A DNA stretch of 33,496 bases from Heterostelium multicystogenum (taxonomy: Eukaryota > Evosea > Eumycetozoa > Acytosteliales > Acytosteliaceae), in NCBI GenBank assembly GCA_003667245.1, contig RCNN01000314.1:1-33496 (forward strand), given 5' to 3'. Below, piece after piece: positions 1 to 10,327 of this stretch. The notes beneath the pieces were generated by a model. That model did not search any database. It saw only the letters and a list, made by a program, of their open reading frames with translations, and was not told the DNA's origin. The translations under genes and the position numbers were made by a program. Each line of letters begins with the position of its first letter. Positions within the stretch are counted from its first letter, which is position 1.

Positions 1-731
1 CGGTGATTCAAAGAATTGATTAGCCAAGGTCATTTAAAAATTCCTTGAAAAATAATTAGAATGGGATTTTAATTGTAAAAAAAAAAAAAGAAAAAAAAAT
101 AAATTAAAAATTCAATTTATACACAAACTATCAAGCGAAATGAGTTTGAGATGTGTGTAAAAAAACAATAAAAAAAAACAAAATTCACCACTATCATTAA
201 ATTTCTCATTCCCTGTATTATTTCATTATTTTACCAATAAATAAATTAAACAATTAACATCCGCAAAAATACAACAAACAACACACACATACATACATCA
301 TACATAGACATAAATTATTTTTTCATAATTCAATAATAATTTATTAATTCATAATATTTTATTATTTATTTAGTTTTTTCATATCGTTTATTCATTTTTA
401 GGCAATCAAAAAAAGTTTTTATTATTGTAATATTTGCAACAACATCTTAATAAGAAATTTTAATTATTATTCTTTATATATATTTTTATCTATCTATCTT
501 GTATTTAAATACCTAAACTTTACCTTTTTTTAGATCAAATTAATTAATTTAAACAATACCACGCACCATTGTAGATATCCAATTTTTAATAAACATAACC
601 TATAATCAAGATAGTATATAGTAAAGCATTGCTAATAAGATATATACTAAATTTGTAAATTCAACAGATACTGAAAAGAGAGTAGCAGTAGTATTAGTCA
701 TTGTTGTAGATAATGATAAAGGGGAGAGAAG
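1..731. other. AT-rich non-coding stretch upstream of atg9
   Basis: This stretch is very AT-rich, with long A runs near 79-100 and 159-180 and TATATA-type stretches near 475-490. No open frame with recognisable protein similarity is seen. It most likely holds the promoter and 5' leader of atg9, which begins at 732. The purine-rich segment just before the start (ggggagagaag) is unlike the surrounding DNA and probably lies in the leader. Nothing else is supported. Confidence 0.6.
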
Positions 732-3101
732 ATGTCTAAAAGTTTTTTAAAGAGAGGTGAAGATAGAGGTGGAGATTACTTTCCACTACATGATATGGGT
801 GGAAGTGATGGCACAGGTCTAAAGATCGACTCTATCAAATCACAATAATAATAATCATAATAATAGCAACAACAGTTATAGACCTACACTAGACGATAAT
901 GAAACATTTTTAGAGAACTCAAATTCCTCTATGCCAGCCATTCACAATCTAGATAACTTCCTTACTGAGGTCTATAACTATTTCACAGGCAAAGGTTTCT
1001 TAAATATCTTTTTCAGCCAATTGTTTGAAATATTGTAAGTTGCATGATATCATGGAGCAGCGTACCAACAATCGCGGTTCGTGCAGGTCATACTAATATT
1101 GCCTTTGCTATCAATTCTAGGACATCACTTTTTGTCATTGTATTCTTCACATTCTTAGTTTCATTCATCAATTACAATATACTTTTCAGCAATAATACCT
1201 CTTCAATGGTCAATGTGATCGATTTTTCCAGAAAGGTGCCAGGTTGGTTGGTGCTTTTCTTGTGCTCTTTAGCTTCTACTGGTTCGTCAAATTCTTTAGA
1301 TTCTTCGTCGGTATTCGATCGACTCTCGAAATCAGAAGTTTCTATCACAACACTCTCAAGATCAACGAAGACGACCTCCAAACCATAGAGTGGCGAACCA
1401 TTGTAAATAGATTAGTAGAGGTGCCCAGACTATGCAGGGTCAAGGACAACATGAACGCTTTGGACATTGCAAACAGAATCATGAGAAGGAGAACTACATC
1501 ATTGGTATGATTGACAGAAAGATCTTTGATCTATCAATTCCATTCCCCTTCTTAAGAAAGTACAAGTTCATCACGAAGACTCTCGAGTGGAGTATAATGT
1601 ACGCATTGTTCAACCACATCTTTGACTCTAATGGTATTGTAAAGGACGAGTATTTGGATGTAACCAAGAGAGAGAGATTAGCAGAGGGTAAGTTATTGAC
1701 TATAGACCATTACGAGAAATGGATCAAAACTAACCATCACAACTACAGGTTAACTAGAAGATTTAGAATGATTGGAATAATTGGATTCTTTGCTTCTCCA
1801 TTTGTATTGATTTTCTTATTGATTACCTATTTCTTCAAGTATGCTGAAGAGATTAAGAATAGACCCGGATCACTTGGAAGTCGTGAATGGTCACCTCTTG
1901 CCAAATGGAAGTTTAGAGAGTTCAACGAGTTACCTCATTATTTTAATACTAGGTAATATACATATTAATCATATGATTAAAATCATTCAATACTTGTATT
2001 ATTAACAAAAAACTCATTGATCAATTTGTAGATTAAATCTTAGTTATTCCACATGCAAATAAATATGTAGAGAGCTTCCCATCAGAGTTGATCTCTACAT
2101 TTGCAAAGTTTGTTTCATTTTTGTTGGGTGCAGTGCTGGCTGTCTTTATCGTGTTTGGTATCATCAGCGACGACTTCCTCTTCTCTTTCGATATGTATGG
2201 AAGAACTCCCATTTGGTATGTTGGTATCTTTGGTACAGCTCTTGCTATCTGTAAGTCGATGATCCCCGACGACAACATAGTTTTCCAACCAGCAAAGCAA
2301 ATGGCTAAGGTCGTCACACACACTCACTACATCCCAAAGTCCTGGCGTGGTAAAACTCACACTTACCAAGTCCGTGACCAGTTCCTCAAGCTCTTTGAAT
2401 ACCGTATTGTAGATTTCCTTCGTGAGATATCGTCTGTCGTATTTGCACCATTCATCTTGTTTTTCTCGTTGCCCAACTCTTCCTATGCAATCTTGGAGTT
2501 CATTGGAACTTATACTGTCAACTTTGAGGGAGTTGGCTACATCTGTATATTTGGAACCTTCACCAACTTAAGCCGATACGGCTCACTCAGCGACAGCAAC
2601 AGCGCTAAGCTTAAGAAAGGCAAGTCTATGCTCGACAATCCAAATTCCGCCGCTAAGCAAGACAAACTCGAAATGTCGGTCGTCAACTTTAAGATTGCCA
2701 ATCCAGATTGGACTCCACCCGACAATGAGGTTTTTGAGGGTTTGAATAACTTCATGGATAATGAGATTCAACAAAAACGCGACCAGCCACCTGGCAAAGT
2801 AATAACTGCAAATCCACCATCACTCAACCTCAACGACATTGATAACATGCATGATTCCAACTTTGTTCCAGATAGGATATTAAATTTAGTTTTAGGAAAC
2901 AGTCGCGATGAATCTACCGCAGATTTTGGTGATGCTCAAGACAGCAGCAACAAAAACGCCCTCAGAAAATTCAAATTAGACCAAAACACAACTCACTACA
3001 TCAACGATATCCAACAATCCTATTTCGATTCGCAAATTTATTTGGGTAACGATGAGAAATACAAAAGAAATCGTCCACTACATGGTAGTGATAATGTTTA
3101 G
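732..3101 (+). CDS. atg9: Autophagy-related protein 9 (Atg9), lipid scramblase; frame broken at four places
   Basis: Atg9 is the multispanning scramblase carried on Golgi-derived vesicles that seeds and feeds the phagophore. The call rests on hallmark segments: RPGSLGSREWSPLAKWKFREFNELPH written in part as SREWSPLAKWKFREFNELPH, IPDDNIVFQPAK, the VTHTHYIPKSWRGK region and INPDW-like ANPDWTPP. Several hydrophobic membrane segments are present (for example FVIVFFTFLVSFI and FASPFVLIFLLITYFF). The C-terminal tail (about 2760-3098) is polar, Asn/Asp-rich and unconserved. Exons are 732-1034, 1121-1952 and 2032-3101, with introns 1035-1120 (GTAAGT) and 1953-2031 (GTAATA). Single-base shifts are needed at about 820-866 (one extra), 1255-1258 (one missing T), 1486-1493 (one missing) and 2047-2051 (one extra). 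With these, total coding length is 735 codons. AATAAA lies just after the stop, near 3126. Family identity is near certain; whether the gene is intact in the organism is open. Confidence 0.93.
1035..1120 (+). other. atg9 intron 1
   Basis: The donor is GTAAGT and the acceptor is TTCTAG. Splicing joins TT to G in phase 2 and continues directly into the hydrophobic segment TSLFVIVFFTFLVSFI, which is expected next in Atg9. Length is 86 nt. Confidence 0.85.
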
Positions 3102-3236
3102 AAATACAACAATTGATTTTATAAAATAAAGATCAGACTCTTTTTTATTTTCCGCAAAATCCATTGCGCTATCTTATATTAATCTTTTCGATCAATGTTC
3201 TCCTCTGGAAAGGATGCTGAGAATTTTCTTTTTACA

Positions 3237-3701
3237 TTAAGGGATGAAGTAACATTTGGAAAACGATCCAATCTCTTGGTCATTTGTGACTAGTGATCCA
3301 TCTGTCTCCTGACTAGTTTCATCTTCATTTTTATCTGCACCATCTTCCTCATCTCCATCTTCATCCTCTTCATCCTCATCCTCATCATCTTCATTCTCAT
3401 CCTCATCATGATAGTCTCTGTTTGAGTGTAAGAAATAATAAAATTCTAAATTTAAAGCATTTTCTTCAATAATGTTATGGGATGGTCTGATGTTAGGAAG
3501 GTCATCTGGATGTTGATATAATCTTGGCCAGACATTATAGTTGCAATCATCAAAGTAGCGTTGGTATTTAAATGTAACGCGTCGTTCAAATTTCTCTTTA
3601 TCGAACTCTGGTCCAATGGAAGAGCTTCTCTTTTGATCTTTTGAACGAGTTTGTCGAATATTACTTGATTCTTCTATGAACCTAATGACAGATTCGCACA
3701 A
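3237..3701 (-). CDS. Uncharacterised small acidic-tailed protein; 5' end unresolved
   Basis: This open frame of about 154 codons is not recognised. Its first part is basic and polar (NIRQTRSKDQKRSSS, then FERRVTFKYQRYFDDCNYNVW). Its second part is an Asp/Glu-rich run of about 35 residues. It has no membrane segment or signal peptide. The first in-frame codon after the upstream stop is TTG; the frame itself contains no ATG. An ATG at 3716-3714 lies five codons upstream in the same frame but is cut off by a TGA at 3704-3702. The start may therefore lie in an unseen exon, the TGA may be a sequence error, or this may be a gene fragment. It is convergent with atg9, 135 bp away, and lies 79 bp downstream of the B-box gene on the same strand. 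Confidence 0.45.
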   Translation of the reverse strand: MCESVIRFIEESSNIRQTRSKDQKRSSSIGPEFDKEKFERRVTFKYQRYFDDCNYNVWPRLYQHPDDLPNIRPSHNIIEENALNLEFYYFLHSNRDYHDEDENEDDEDEDEEDEDGDEEDGADKNEDETSQETDGSLVTNDQEIGSFSKCYFIP

Positions 3702-3780
3702 TCAGCTGATGGTCATATGAAGGTTAGTTTAGTGTAAATGGTGTTATAGGATTGGCAATAGTTACATTATTAGAGTTTTT

Positions 3781-5520
3781 TTATTCATAGGCAATAATTG
3801 AAGCACATGGCCATCTTGAAAATTTATCGTCTTTAAAGAATTGTTCTGTTTTGTTAGATTCAATGGAGTATCGGAAGTTACCATGATCAACACCGCCAAG
3901 AGAATAGATGTAGCTCTCATTTGGAGACTCTCTATAATAAAAAGGTAGTACTGGAGCTAAAGTACTACTGTTTTTCATGGAAATTGGTTCCAGATTGGTC
4001 ATTAGCTTGGTCAGGACATTGAACTTGATGAAAACATTTTCAAAGAGTGAATGGATATAGAAATTGCCATTGTTATCGTGACAGGCTTTGGTATCTTTTA
4101 AGCGTAATTTGGTAAATATATAGTGCTTACTAACTGCTTTACTTGTCAAGTCGAATGCAATAATGAAATTATCAATTGTCACGGAATACAATATGCCATT
4201 GTAGATCATTGATGATAGTTGTCTACCATAATCTTCAGGGAACCGATGATATCTTTCAAATTTCATTGTCCTGATGTTGAATCGATCGATTCGGTTGGTT
4301 TTGTAGCCATTCACTAGATAGATGTGATCTTTACCGTCGTAGCAAACTGAAATCCAATTATCGGGTTCAATTCCTTCCATCTCGCCAATGAGTTCCACTG
4401 ACTTTGACTGAGTCGAGAATTTCATCCATTTGTTTGAACAGCTTACGCCACCGAATATGTATATATATTTACCAACTGTAACAACCGATTGTGACGTAAA
4501 TGAAAAATCATAATCCAAATCTATTTGCTCGATAGAGTAGCTTGGGAGTGTGATGAGAGTTGCGCCTTTGTCCGTATGCGTTGTGAATATATAGGTCTTG
4601 GCCGATAAACTAATTGATTTTTTAATGACTGAACTCAATTGGTTGGAGTCCAATGATTGAGTTGACAATTGATATAACGGATCTTGGTCACCTTGTTCAA
4701 TAGTTTTTGTTTTAAATGTTTGACTGTACTTATTCAGTAGATATAATATGATTGAGTCATTGTGGCCATTGAATTGTTTAATGAGCTGTTCGATACTGTC
4801 GTAGTAATTGTTGTATTCATGATTGAATATCGTTTGATTATTGTTGGAGATAAAAGAAGATAAGGTTGGCGATGATAAAATCAATGATACAATTTCCGAT
4901 TTGTAGTGTATTGTCAAATCATTGAGTGAGGAGGAAGATTGACCATCCTCACTATGATCATCATCACTTTCCTTATTATATTTCTTTTGATTTGTTAGTT
5001 CACGATTAATATCGATGATATTGATCAGATGCTTCATATGACTGATGTTGCTCTCAATCTTGTCCATCAATGATTGCTTTGTTTCCAACATTCTATTCTT
5101 CAAACGTTGTTCTTCAACGATGAGATATTGATGGTATTGTTCAAAGTGTTCTGATATCTCATTCTCTATCGTTGTGATACTATCTATCTGCTTGGCACAC
5201 GATTTCAAACCAATCCAGAGTGATTCCAATGTCTCTTTGATTTCGTTCTCCATTGAGCCCCTATCAGAATGACAACCATTATCAATATTAATACTCTCAC
5301 CATCACCATCACCATCACCATCACCATCGCCATCCAATATACTATAGCTATCTTCTTTGATTTTGCCAAGCTGCTGTCTGATATCATCTATATGAAGAAA
5401 ATTCCTATGTGAATCATCATATTTCATTACATGAGCACACAAGCATTTTGAACACATCAAAACATTGCAATCTCCACATAAAAATTCATATGGCTTCTTA
5501 TTATGTTGTTGGCAATTCAT
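3781..5520 (-). CDS. B-box zinc finger / coiled-coil / kelch-like propeller protein (copy 1)
   Basis: The gene is a single intact exon of 579 codons starting at an ATG. Residues 3-43 form a B-box zinc finger (C3, H6, C15, C18, C23, C26, H38, H43 pattern). Residues about 90-190 are predicted to be coiled coil, interrupted by an acidic stretch and a Gly-Asp repeat near residue 67. The C-terminal half (about 310-570) has kelch-like motifs such as YIYIFGGVS, DHIYLVNGY and SYIYSLGGV, consistent with a beta-propeller. There is no RING finger, so it resembles a TRIM protein without the ligase module. Proteins of this layout form an expanded family in dictyostelids; their roles are largely unknown, though a scaffold or ligand-binding function is plausible. 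A close paralogue lies at 8524-10257 on the same strand. The domain calls are firm; the function is inference. Confidence 0.85.
   Translation of the reverse strand: MNCQQHNKKPYEFLCGDCNVLMCSKCLCAHVMKYDDSHRNFLHIDDIRQQLGKIKEDSYSILDGDGDGDGDGDGESINIDNGCHSDRGSMENEIKETLESLWIGLKSCAKQIDSITTIENEISEHFEQYHQYLIVEEQRLKNRMLETKQSLMDKIESNISHMKHLINIIDINRELTNQKKYNKESDDDHSEDGQSSSSLNDLTIHYKSEIVSLILSSPTLSSFISNNNQTIFNHEYNNYYDSIEQLIKQFNGHNDSIILYLLNKYSQTFKTKTIEQGDQDPLYQLSTQSLDSNQLSSVIKKSISLSAKTYIFTTHTDKGATLITLPSYSIEQIDLDYDFSFTSQSVVTVGKYIYIFGGVSCSNKWMKFSTQSKSVELIGEMEGIEPDNWISVCYDGKDHIYLVNGYKTNRIDRFNIRTMKFERYHRFPEDYGRQLSSMIYNGILYSVTIDNFIIAFDLTSKAVSKHYIFTKLRLKDTKACHDNNGNFYIHSLFENVFIKFNVLTKLMTNLEPISMKNSSTLAPVLPFYYRESPNESYIYSLGGVDHGNFRYSIESNKTEQFFKDDKFSRWPCASIIAYE
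5299..5332 (-). repeat. Hexanucleotide repeat coding for Gly-Asp dipeptides
   Basis: The plus strand shows about five to six copies of a CCATCA unit, which on the coding strand gives alternating Asp-Gly in the first B-box protein. It sits between the zinc finger and the coiled coil. The second copy of the gene lacks it, so it is likely an expansion specific to this paralogue. Confidence 0.8.
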
Positions 5521-5544
5521 TCCTATAAAATTCTATAACAATTG

Positions 5545-5638
5545 AAGTTATAGATTTAGTTTTTAGATATAGTTTTAGATATAGATTTTAGATATAGATA
5601 TAGTTTTAGATATAAATTTTAGATATAGTTTTAGAAAT
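5545..5638. repeat. Imperfect 12-bp AT-rich tandem repeat
   Basis: A unit close to TTTTAGATATAG is repeated about seven times with small length changes. It lies in the 273-bp space between two divergent genes (the B-box gene and the SET/MYND gene), so it is in a shared promoter region. It may simply be microsatellite drift. Confidence 0.7.
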
Positions 5639-5793
5639 AAAAATGGTATTGTGTAGAATTTCTAGTGAACATTTGTTAGGTGTTCCTTCACCCTGAAAAA
5701 TCAATTCTAAGTCACCTAAATGAAAACTCAAAAAATTGATTCCTTGTTCGATCAAAGCCACACCACACTCATTTTATTTAAGGTTAACGCTTA

Positions 5794-7119
5794 ATGGAGA
5801 TACCAAAGATCCAGTTTTTGGACTACCCAATCGAGTGGCGATGCACTCAAAACGAAGGTCGATATCTTGTAGCGAGTCGAGATTTAGAGATAGGTGACAT
5901 TGTCTTGGTGGCTCGTTCATTTCTGTCGATTGAGAGCGATCAACTTAGAAAGCAAACTTGCCACTGCTGTCTTGAGTTTCAGCAGTCAACTGTCAACATT
6001 TCGAATATAGATAGTGGCTCAAAGTCGGGCCAACTACGCTGTGCCGCTTGCAATGAGGTCTATTGGTGCAGTGAGCGATGCAAGGCGGTCGGCGTACCTA
6101 TACACCAGAGATACGAGTGCGCCTACTTTAAGAAACTGCGTACCTACAAGAATAGCAAAGTGATGTCTGGCGACACGATGACCGAGGTTAAGATGATCGT
6201 TGGTATACTGGGTCGCTACGTCGATATCAAGTACAAACTCCAAGCAACGATGTTGCGACCAGACGAAACAGCCTGCATCACTCACGAGAACAAAGAATAC
6301 CCTATCATCGACAGCGATGTAGACGACGTGCTGCAATTGGTAGAGAACACAATCGACGAGAATACCAACAGTGCCGCATGTGAGCTCATCGGAGAGCTAA
6401 CAATATTCATCAATCAACTATTTAAAGACGTGTTAAACCCACCAGCAAAGAAGAAACAGGCGACTGCTACATCCGACGAAGACGAAGAAACAAAAGCAAA
6501 GAAACAAGCAATAAAAGATATGCTGGATGATGTCTCATCAAAGACAAGACCTCTCATTTGCAAAGTCAGATGCAATCAGTTTGGAATATGGTCTAAACGT
6601 GACAAATGTATTGGAGTATCAGTTACACCGCAGCATCCTACTTCAACCACTCTTGTTGTCCTAATCTTGCAGACGTTCGTGGAACAACCATGGTGGTATT
6701 CAAAGCACTACACGCGATATCCAAAGGAACACCCTTGTCAATCAGCTATTTAGATCTCAATCAACCTACGCAAGAAAGACAATCATATCTAAAGACTTTT
6801 TATTATTTCCCATGCGGGTAAGTTGCTATTACCATCTCCTGAGAAGCAAATCAATATATAACTAATGTATATCGTTGTCTGTCTCTCTCTCTTCTCTCTT
6901 ATAATATCAAGTTGTTCTAGATGTAAAGATCAATCTGATGACAGTGACAACTGGATATCCAGGTTCTACTGTGATGGATTCAAGTGTTCAGGCACCTACT
7001 TTTTAGACGATAGAAACAAAGATGTGTTGGAAAATGAAATAGTGATGACATGTAGCTATTGCTATAAGAAGAAACCAGTGTCCAAAGATATGTTGATACC
7101 TCCAAACCACCCAAAGTAA
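5794..7119 (+). CDS. SET and MYND domain (SMYD-type) lysine methyltransferase; one frame break
   Basis: This is a SMYD-family protein of about 410 residues, expected to methylate lysines using S-adenosylmethionine. The N-terminal SET part includes GRYLVASRDLEIGDIVL. A MYND zinc finger follows at about residues 50-109 (CHCC, CAAC, CSERC, HQRYEC). A Lys/Glu-rich insert lies near 220-250. The catalytic SET segment is ASYFNHSCCPNLADV, with the NHSC motif, followed by ISYLDL, and the post-SET cysteines FPCGCSRC. Exons are 5794-6817 and 6912-7119, with a 94-nt intron (GTAAGT...ATCAAG) placed inside the post-SET Cys cluster. One base appears to be missing at about 6628-6634, just before the NHSC motif. 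With it the coding length is 411 codons. The protein substrate cannot be predicted. Confidence 0.88.
6818..6911 (+). other. SMYD gene intron
   Basis: The donor GTAAGT follows CCATGCGG and the acceptor is ATCAAG after a pyrimidine-rich CT tract. Splicing rebuilds the post-SET sequence CGCSRC in frame. Length is 94 nt. Confidence 0.85.
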
Positions 7120-7543
7120 AAAGATATCTTATAAATATCAATCCTAGTGCTGTTTAAAGCTGAAACAGTTTGCTGTTGTCATTTTTGAAAATTTCCAAAT
7201 TATCATACTTTGAAATTGAAAGTTTGCAAAAATACGAGAACAGAAGAGAACCAAAGAGGAGAAGGGAACGCCGTTCTCTTCCATCACCCATCCAGCTCTG
7301 TGCTAATTTTTAAATTCAACAAAAAGAAAATAAGATATTTTGCTTTTTTGTGTTGAAATCATCATCATCCGACTCATATTTTGATTACTTTGTATAACTT
7401 AATCATTTGTCAGAAATTGATTAAAAATATAAATAGGTTGAAACCTCTTTAATTTTAGTTTATATTTTATTTATTTTTGGAAGGACAGTTATAAAACTTG
7501 GAACCTATTTAAATATATATATATATATAGAGAGATAGAAAGA
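7120..7543. other. Intergenic promoter region of the secreted-protein gene
   Basis: The 424 bp between the SMYD stop and the next start contain no convincing open frame. A TA-repeat box (about 7511-7529) sits 15-35 bp before the ATG at 7544 and may act as a TATA-like or oligo-T promoter feature. A purine-rich segment (about 7237-7270) is somewhat less AT-rich than its surroundings. No RNA gene is seen. Confidence 0.5.
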
Positions 7544-8342
7544 ATGAAACTTACTTTAGTCATTCTTTTGGTGTTAGCTTGTTTATCTTGTGCTTATTGT
7601 AGTTCGTCAAGCGATGATTCTGGTAATTTCCCATTTTGGCCAACTCAATGGGTAACTGATTGGTATGTTCTATTTCATTGGAACATAAATAAAGTCTATT
7701 AATATTGTTTATTTTATAGGACAATTATATATACAAGTTCAAATCAGGAACCACCATTTAGCAACAATAATATTCCACCACCATTTAAAGGTGGAAGTGG
7801 AACAACCTATTATGACTGGGAGAACCAAGCCATGCACGAGGTATATAATGATTTTTGTGTGCCTATCTTCTCTAATGGATCAGACTGGACATGTGATTTC
7901 ATCAATGTAAAGGGTGTTTCATATTTAGTTACCCACGATGACAGACCAGCTGATGTTCCACCATGTTGCATCTTTGGTGACCCTTGGTATCCACCAGCTC
8001 CAAACTTTATCCAAACCTGTGGTGCCGTTCAAAATGTTACTTCATCTCTTAATGGTCAACAAGTCGACTATTGGACCATTTACTTGCCAGACTCTGGATC
8101 ATTCGGATATGGATTTTATGCAAATGGTTCATCTAATGGTTGGACACCTGCATCATTCTATGTAAGTATTATTACAATCACGCATCTTCTTCTCTAATTA
8201 ACCAAACCTACAGTTTGCAGCCGCCCCAACCGGATGGACAATTCAAAACTTTGAAAATTTCCAACCAACTACTCCTCCATCAACAGCATTCCAAGTTCCA
8301 GATACATGCATTAATGCACCACAATGTCCACCACAAGGATAA
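7544..8342 (+). CDS. Small secreted Cys-containing protein of unknown function
   Basis: Three exons (7544-7662, 7720-8161, 8214-8342) give 229 residues in frame. The first 19 or so residues, MKLTLVILLVLACLSCAYC, form a clear signal peptide, followed by a Ser/Asp-rich mature start. The mature protein is rich in Trp, Pro, Tyr and Asn (WPTQWVTDW, YYDWENQAMHEVY) and has about eight Cys, which fits a disulphide-bonded extracellular fold. NVTSS and NGSDW are N-glycosylation sequons. It has no membrane anchor and no catalytic motif I recognise. Introns are 57 and 52 nt with GTATGT and GTAAGT donors. I believe similar proteins occur as multigene families in dictyostelids, but I cannot name one. It lies between the two B-box paralogues. 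Confidence 0.75.
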
Positions 8343-8523
8343 TAATATTATAATATATTAATAATAAAATGTATATTTCTTAAGTCATAAAGTTGTCATT
8401 TAAATTTATTGTCAACTCATTGCAAATTTAAAATATAAACATGATGTATGTAAACATATCAATGCTACTGGCACACCATTTACTTAAATCATCAACCTGG
8501 AATAGATATACAATTTTATTCAT

Positions 8524-10257
8524 TTAATAAACTACTGATGCACACCATTGTCTTTTGTTATATTTATCATCCAAATAGAATAATTCACATTCATCTTTTT
8601 CAATTGAATATTTGAAGTTATTATCTTTACCACCGAATGAATAAATATAACTCTCTGTTGGTGAAACCTGATGATAAACTGGTTGTACAAATCCATTTTT
8701 ACCAGGAATAACTTTGAGGTTGGATGTTTGGCTGGTCAATACATTGTATTTGATGAAACTTTGATCTGAATCTGAATGAATGTAGAAATGTCCATTGTGG
8801 TCATGACATGCAGAGGATGGAATGCAATTCAACGGATGTATAGTAATGACTTTGCTTGCCAAATTCATTGAAAATATATAGTTTTTATCGAATGGCACTG
8901 AATATAGTGTTCCATCGAAGATCATTGATGATAGTATCAAGCCATATTGTCTTGTTAATTTCCAGTGTTGTTCAAATTTCATTGTCTCGATGTTGAATCG
9001 GTCGATTCGATGTGAATCTAAACCATTTACCAAATAGATGTGATGTAGTCCATCATGACAAACTGATATCGAATTATCATGTTCAACTCCTTCTATCTCG
9101 CCTATGTAATCGACTGATTTGCTTTTAATTGAGAATCGAATCCATCTGTTTGGATTATTTGTACCACCAAATACATAGATATATTCACCAATTACAATAA
9201 CTGATTGTGAAGTACCATAGAAATCATAATCGATATCTATTTGTTTGATTGAATTATTTCCAAGATTGATGAGGGTAGCTCCTTTTTCCTGATGAGTAGT
9301 GAAGACATATGCGTGGCTTGGAACATCGTCAAAATTGTTGTTATTGACATTGTTTAATTGAATTGATTGATCGATAATTGATTCCAATGATTTCCAATTG
9401 AGTTGATTGGTTTTCAATGAATATGAAGGATATTCAATAACTTCATTATTGCTGTGATTAAGTGATTGGTTGAGTTTGTTCAACAAGTACAATATTATTG
9501 AATCATGATGATTGTTGAAAATTTTGGTGAGTTGAACGATATCATATTGCTGATTGCATATATGATTGAATACTGTTTTACTGCTTCCTGAGATGAACGA
9601 CGACAATGTCTTGCATGTTTCTATTGACTCTATCATGGTTGTAGTCAAGTATTGTGAAGTAGTGTCTGTGGATATACTATCATCACTATCACCAGGTTGA
9701 TATTGATTAACAACATGCATGATATAATTGATTTGTTTCAGTTCGTCGATATTATTTGATATGGTTTGTTCAATAGAATTTTTGTGGTCGACGATATCTC
9801 TTGTCAATAGGCACTCCTGCTTGATGATGTACTCATAGAGCTTTTTGAAATGAGCCCTGATTTCACTCTCTGTTGCTGATAAACTTGTGTATTTCGATGA
9901 TAATGTCTTCAAAGTAGTCCAAATCTTTTCCAATCTTTTCTTGATGAATGAACTACCAGCATCATTACCACCATCATGATAATCATCATGTTGATCATCA
10001 TTTCCACTATCAATTATTACTTTATTTTCAAAGTTATAAATTATGTTTTTGTCGAATGATTGTTTGATCTTTTCTATATCTTCACAGTGTGGTGAGTGAT
10101 CAATATATTTTTTTGAGTGTTCGAAATAGCATTTTAGACACATCAAATGTTTGCATTGATAGCAGATGATTTCGTAATCTTTCATATGCTGTTGACACTT
10201 GTTGTTACCAACATTATTATTATTATTATTAAAATTATTTATATCACTCGCTTCCAT
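8524..10257 (-). CDS. B-box zinc finger / coiled-coil / kelch-like propeller protein (copy 2)
   Basis: This is a single intact exon of about 577 codons. I chose the ATG at 10257 (MEASDINNF); the frame continues three codons upstream without another ATG. After an Asn-rich leader it has a B-box (CQQHMKDYEIICYQCKHLMC, then CYFEH and DHSPHCE), a coiled-coil stretch (about 115-185), and a kelch-like propeller with YIYVFGGTN, HHIYLVNGL and SYIYSFGGK. Propeller segments match copy 1 closely, for example TTHxxKGATLI, IDRFNIxTMKFE and LSSMIxxGTLYSV-type blocks, so the two are recent local paralogues. The N-terminal linkers differ most. Gene function is unknown. The 5' flank (10258-10495) carries an E-box and a small GC dyad. 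Confidence 0.85.
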   Translation of the reverse strand: MEASDINNFNNNNNNVGNNKCQQHMKDYEIICYQCKHLMCLKCYFEHSKKYIDHSPHCEDIEKIKQSFDKNIIYNFENKVIIDSGNDDQHDDYHDGGNDAGSSFIKKRLEKIWTTLKTLSSKYTSLSATESEIRAHFKKLYEYIIKQECLLTRDIVDHKNSIEQTISNNIDELKQINYIMHVVNQYQPGDSDDSISTDTTSQYLTTTMIESIETCKTLSSFISGSSKTVFNHICNQQYDIVQLTKIFNNHHDSIILYLLNKLNQSLNHSNNEVIEYPSYSLKTNQLNWKSLESIIDQSIQLNNVNNNNFDDVPSHAYVFTTHQEKGATLINLGNNSIKQIDIDYDFYGTSQSVIVIGEYIYVFGGTNNPNRWIRFSIKSKSVDYIGEIEGVEHDNSISVCHDGLHHIYLVNGLDSHRIDRFNIETMKFEQHWKLTRQYGLILSSMIFDGTLYSVPFDKNYIFSMNLASKVITIHPLNCIPSSACHDHNGHFYIHSDSDQSFIKYNVLTSQTSNLKVIPGKNGFVQPVYHQVSPTESYIYSFGGKDNNFKYSIEKDECELFYLDDKYNKRQWCASVVY

Positions 10258-10327
10258 GATTACCAATACTACTAACTAATATATAATTACTTTAGTTTAA
10301 CTTACTACAGTGAACAGTGATGATTTG

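Noticed and set aside
799..881. Possible intron explaining the first atg9 frame break
   Set aside because: All GT/AG combinations tried (donors at 799, 805, 817; acceptors at 866, 875, 881) give the wrong phase.
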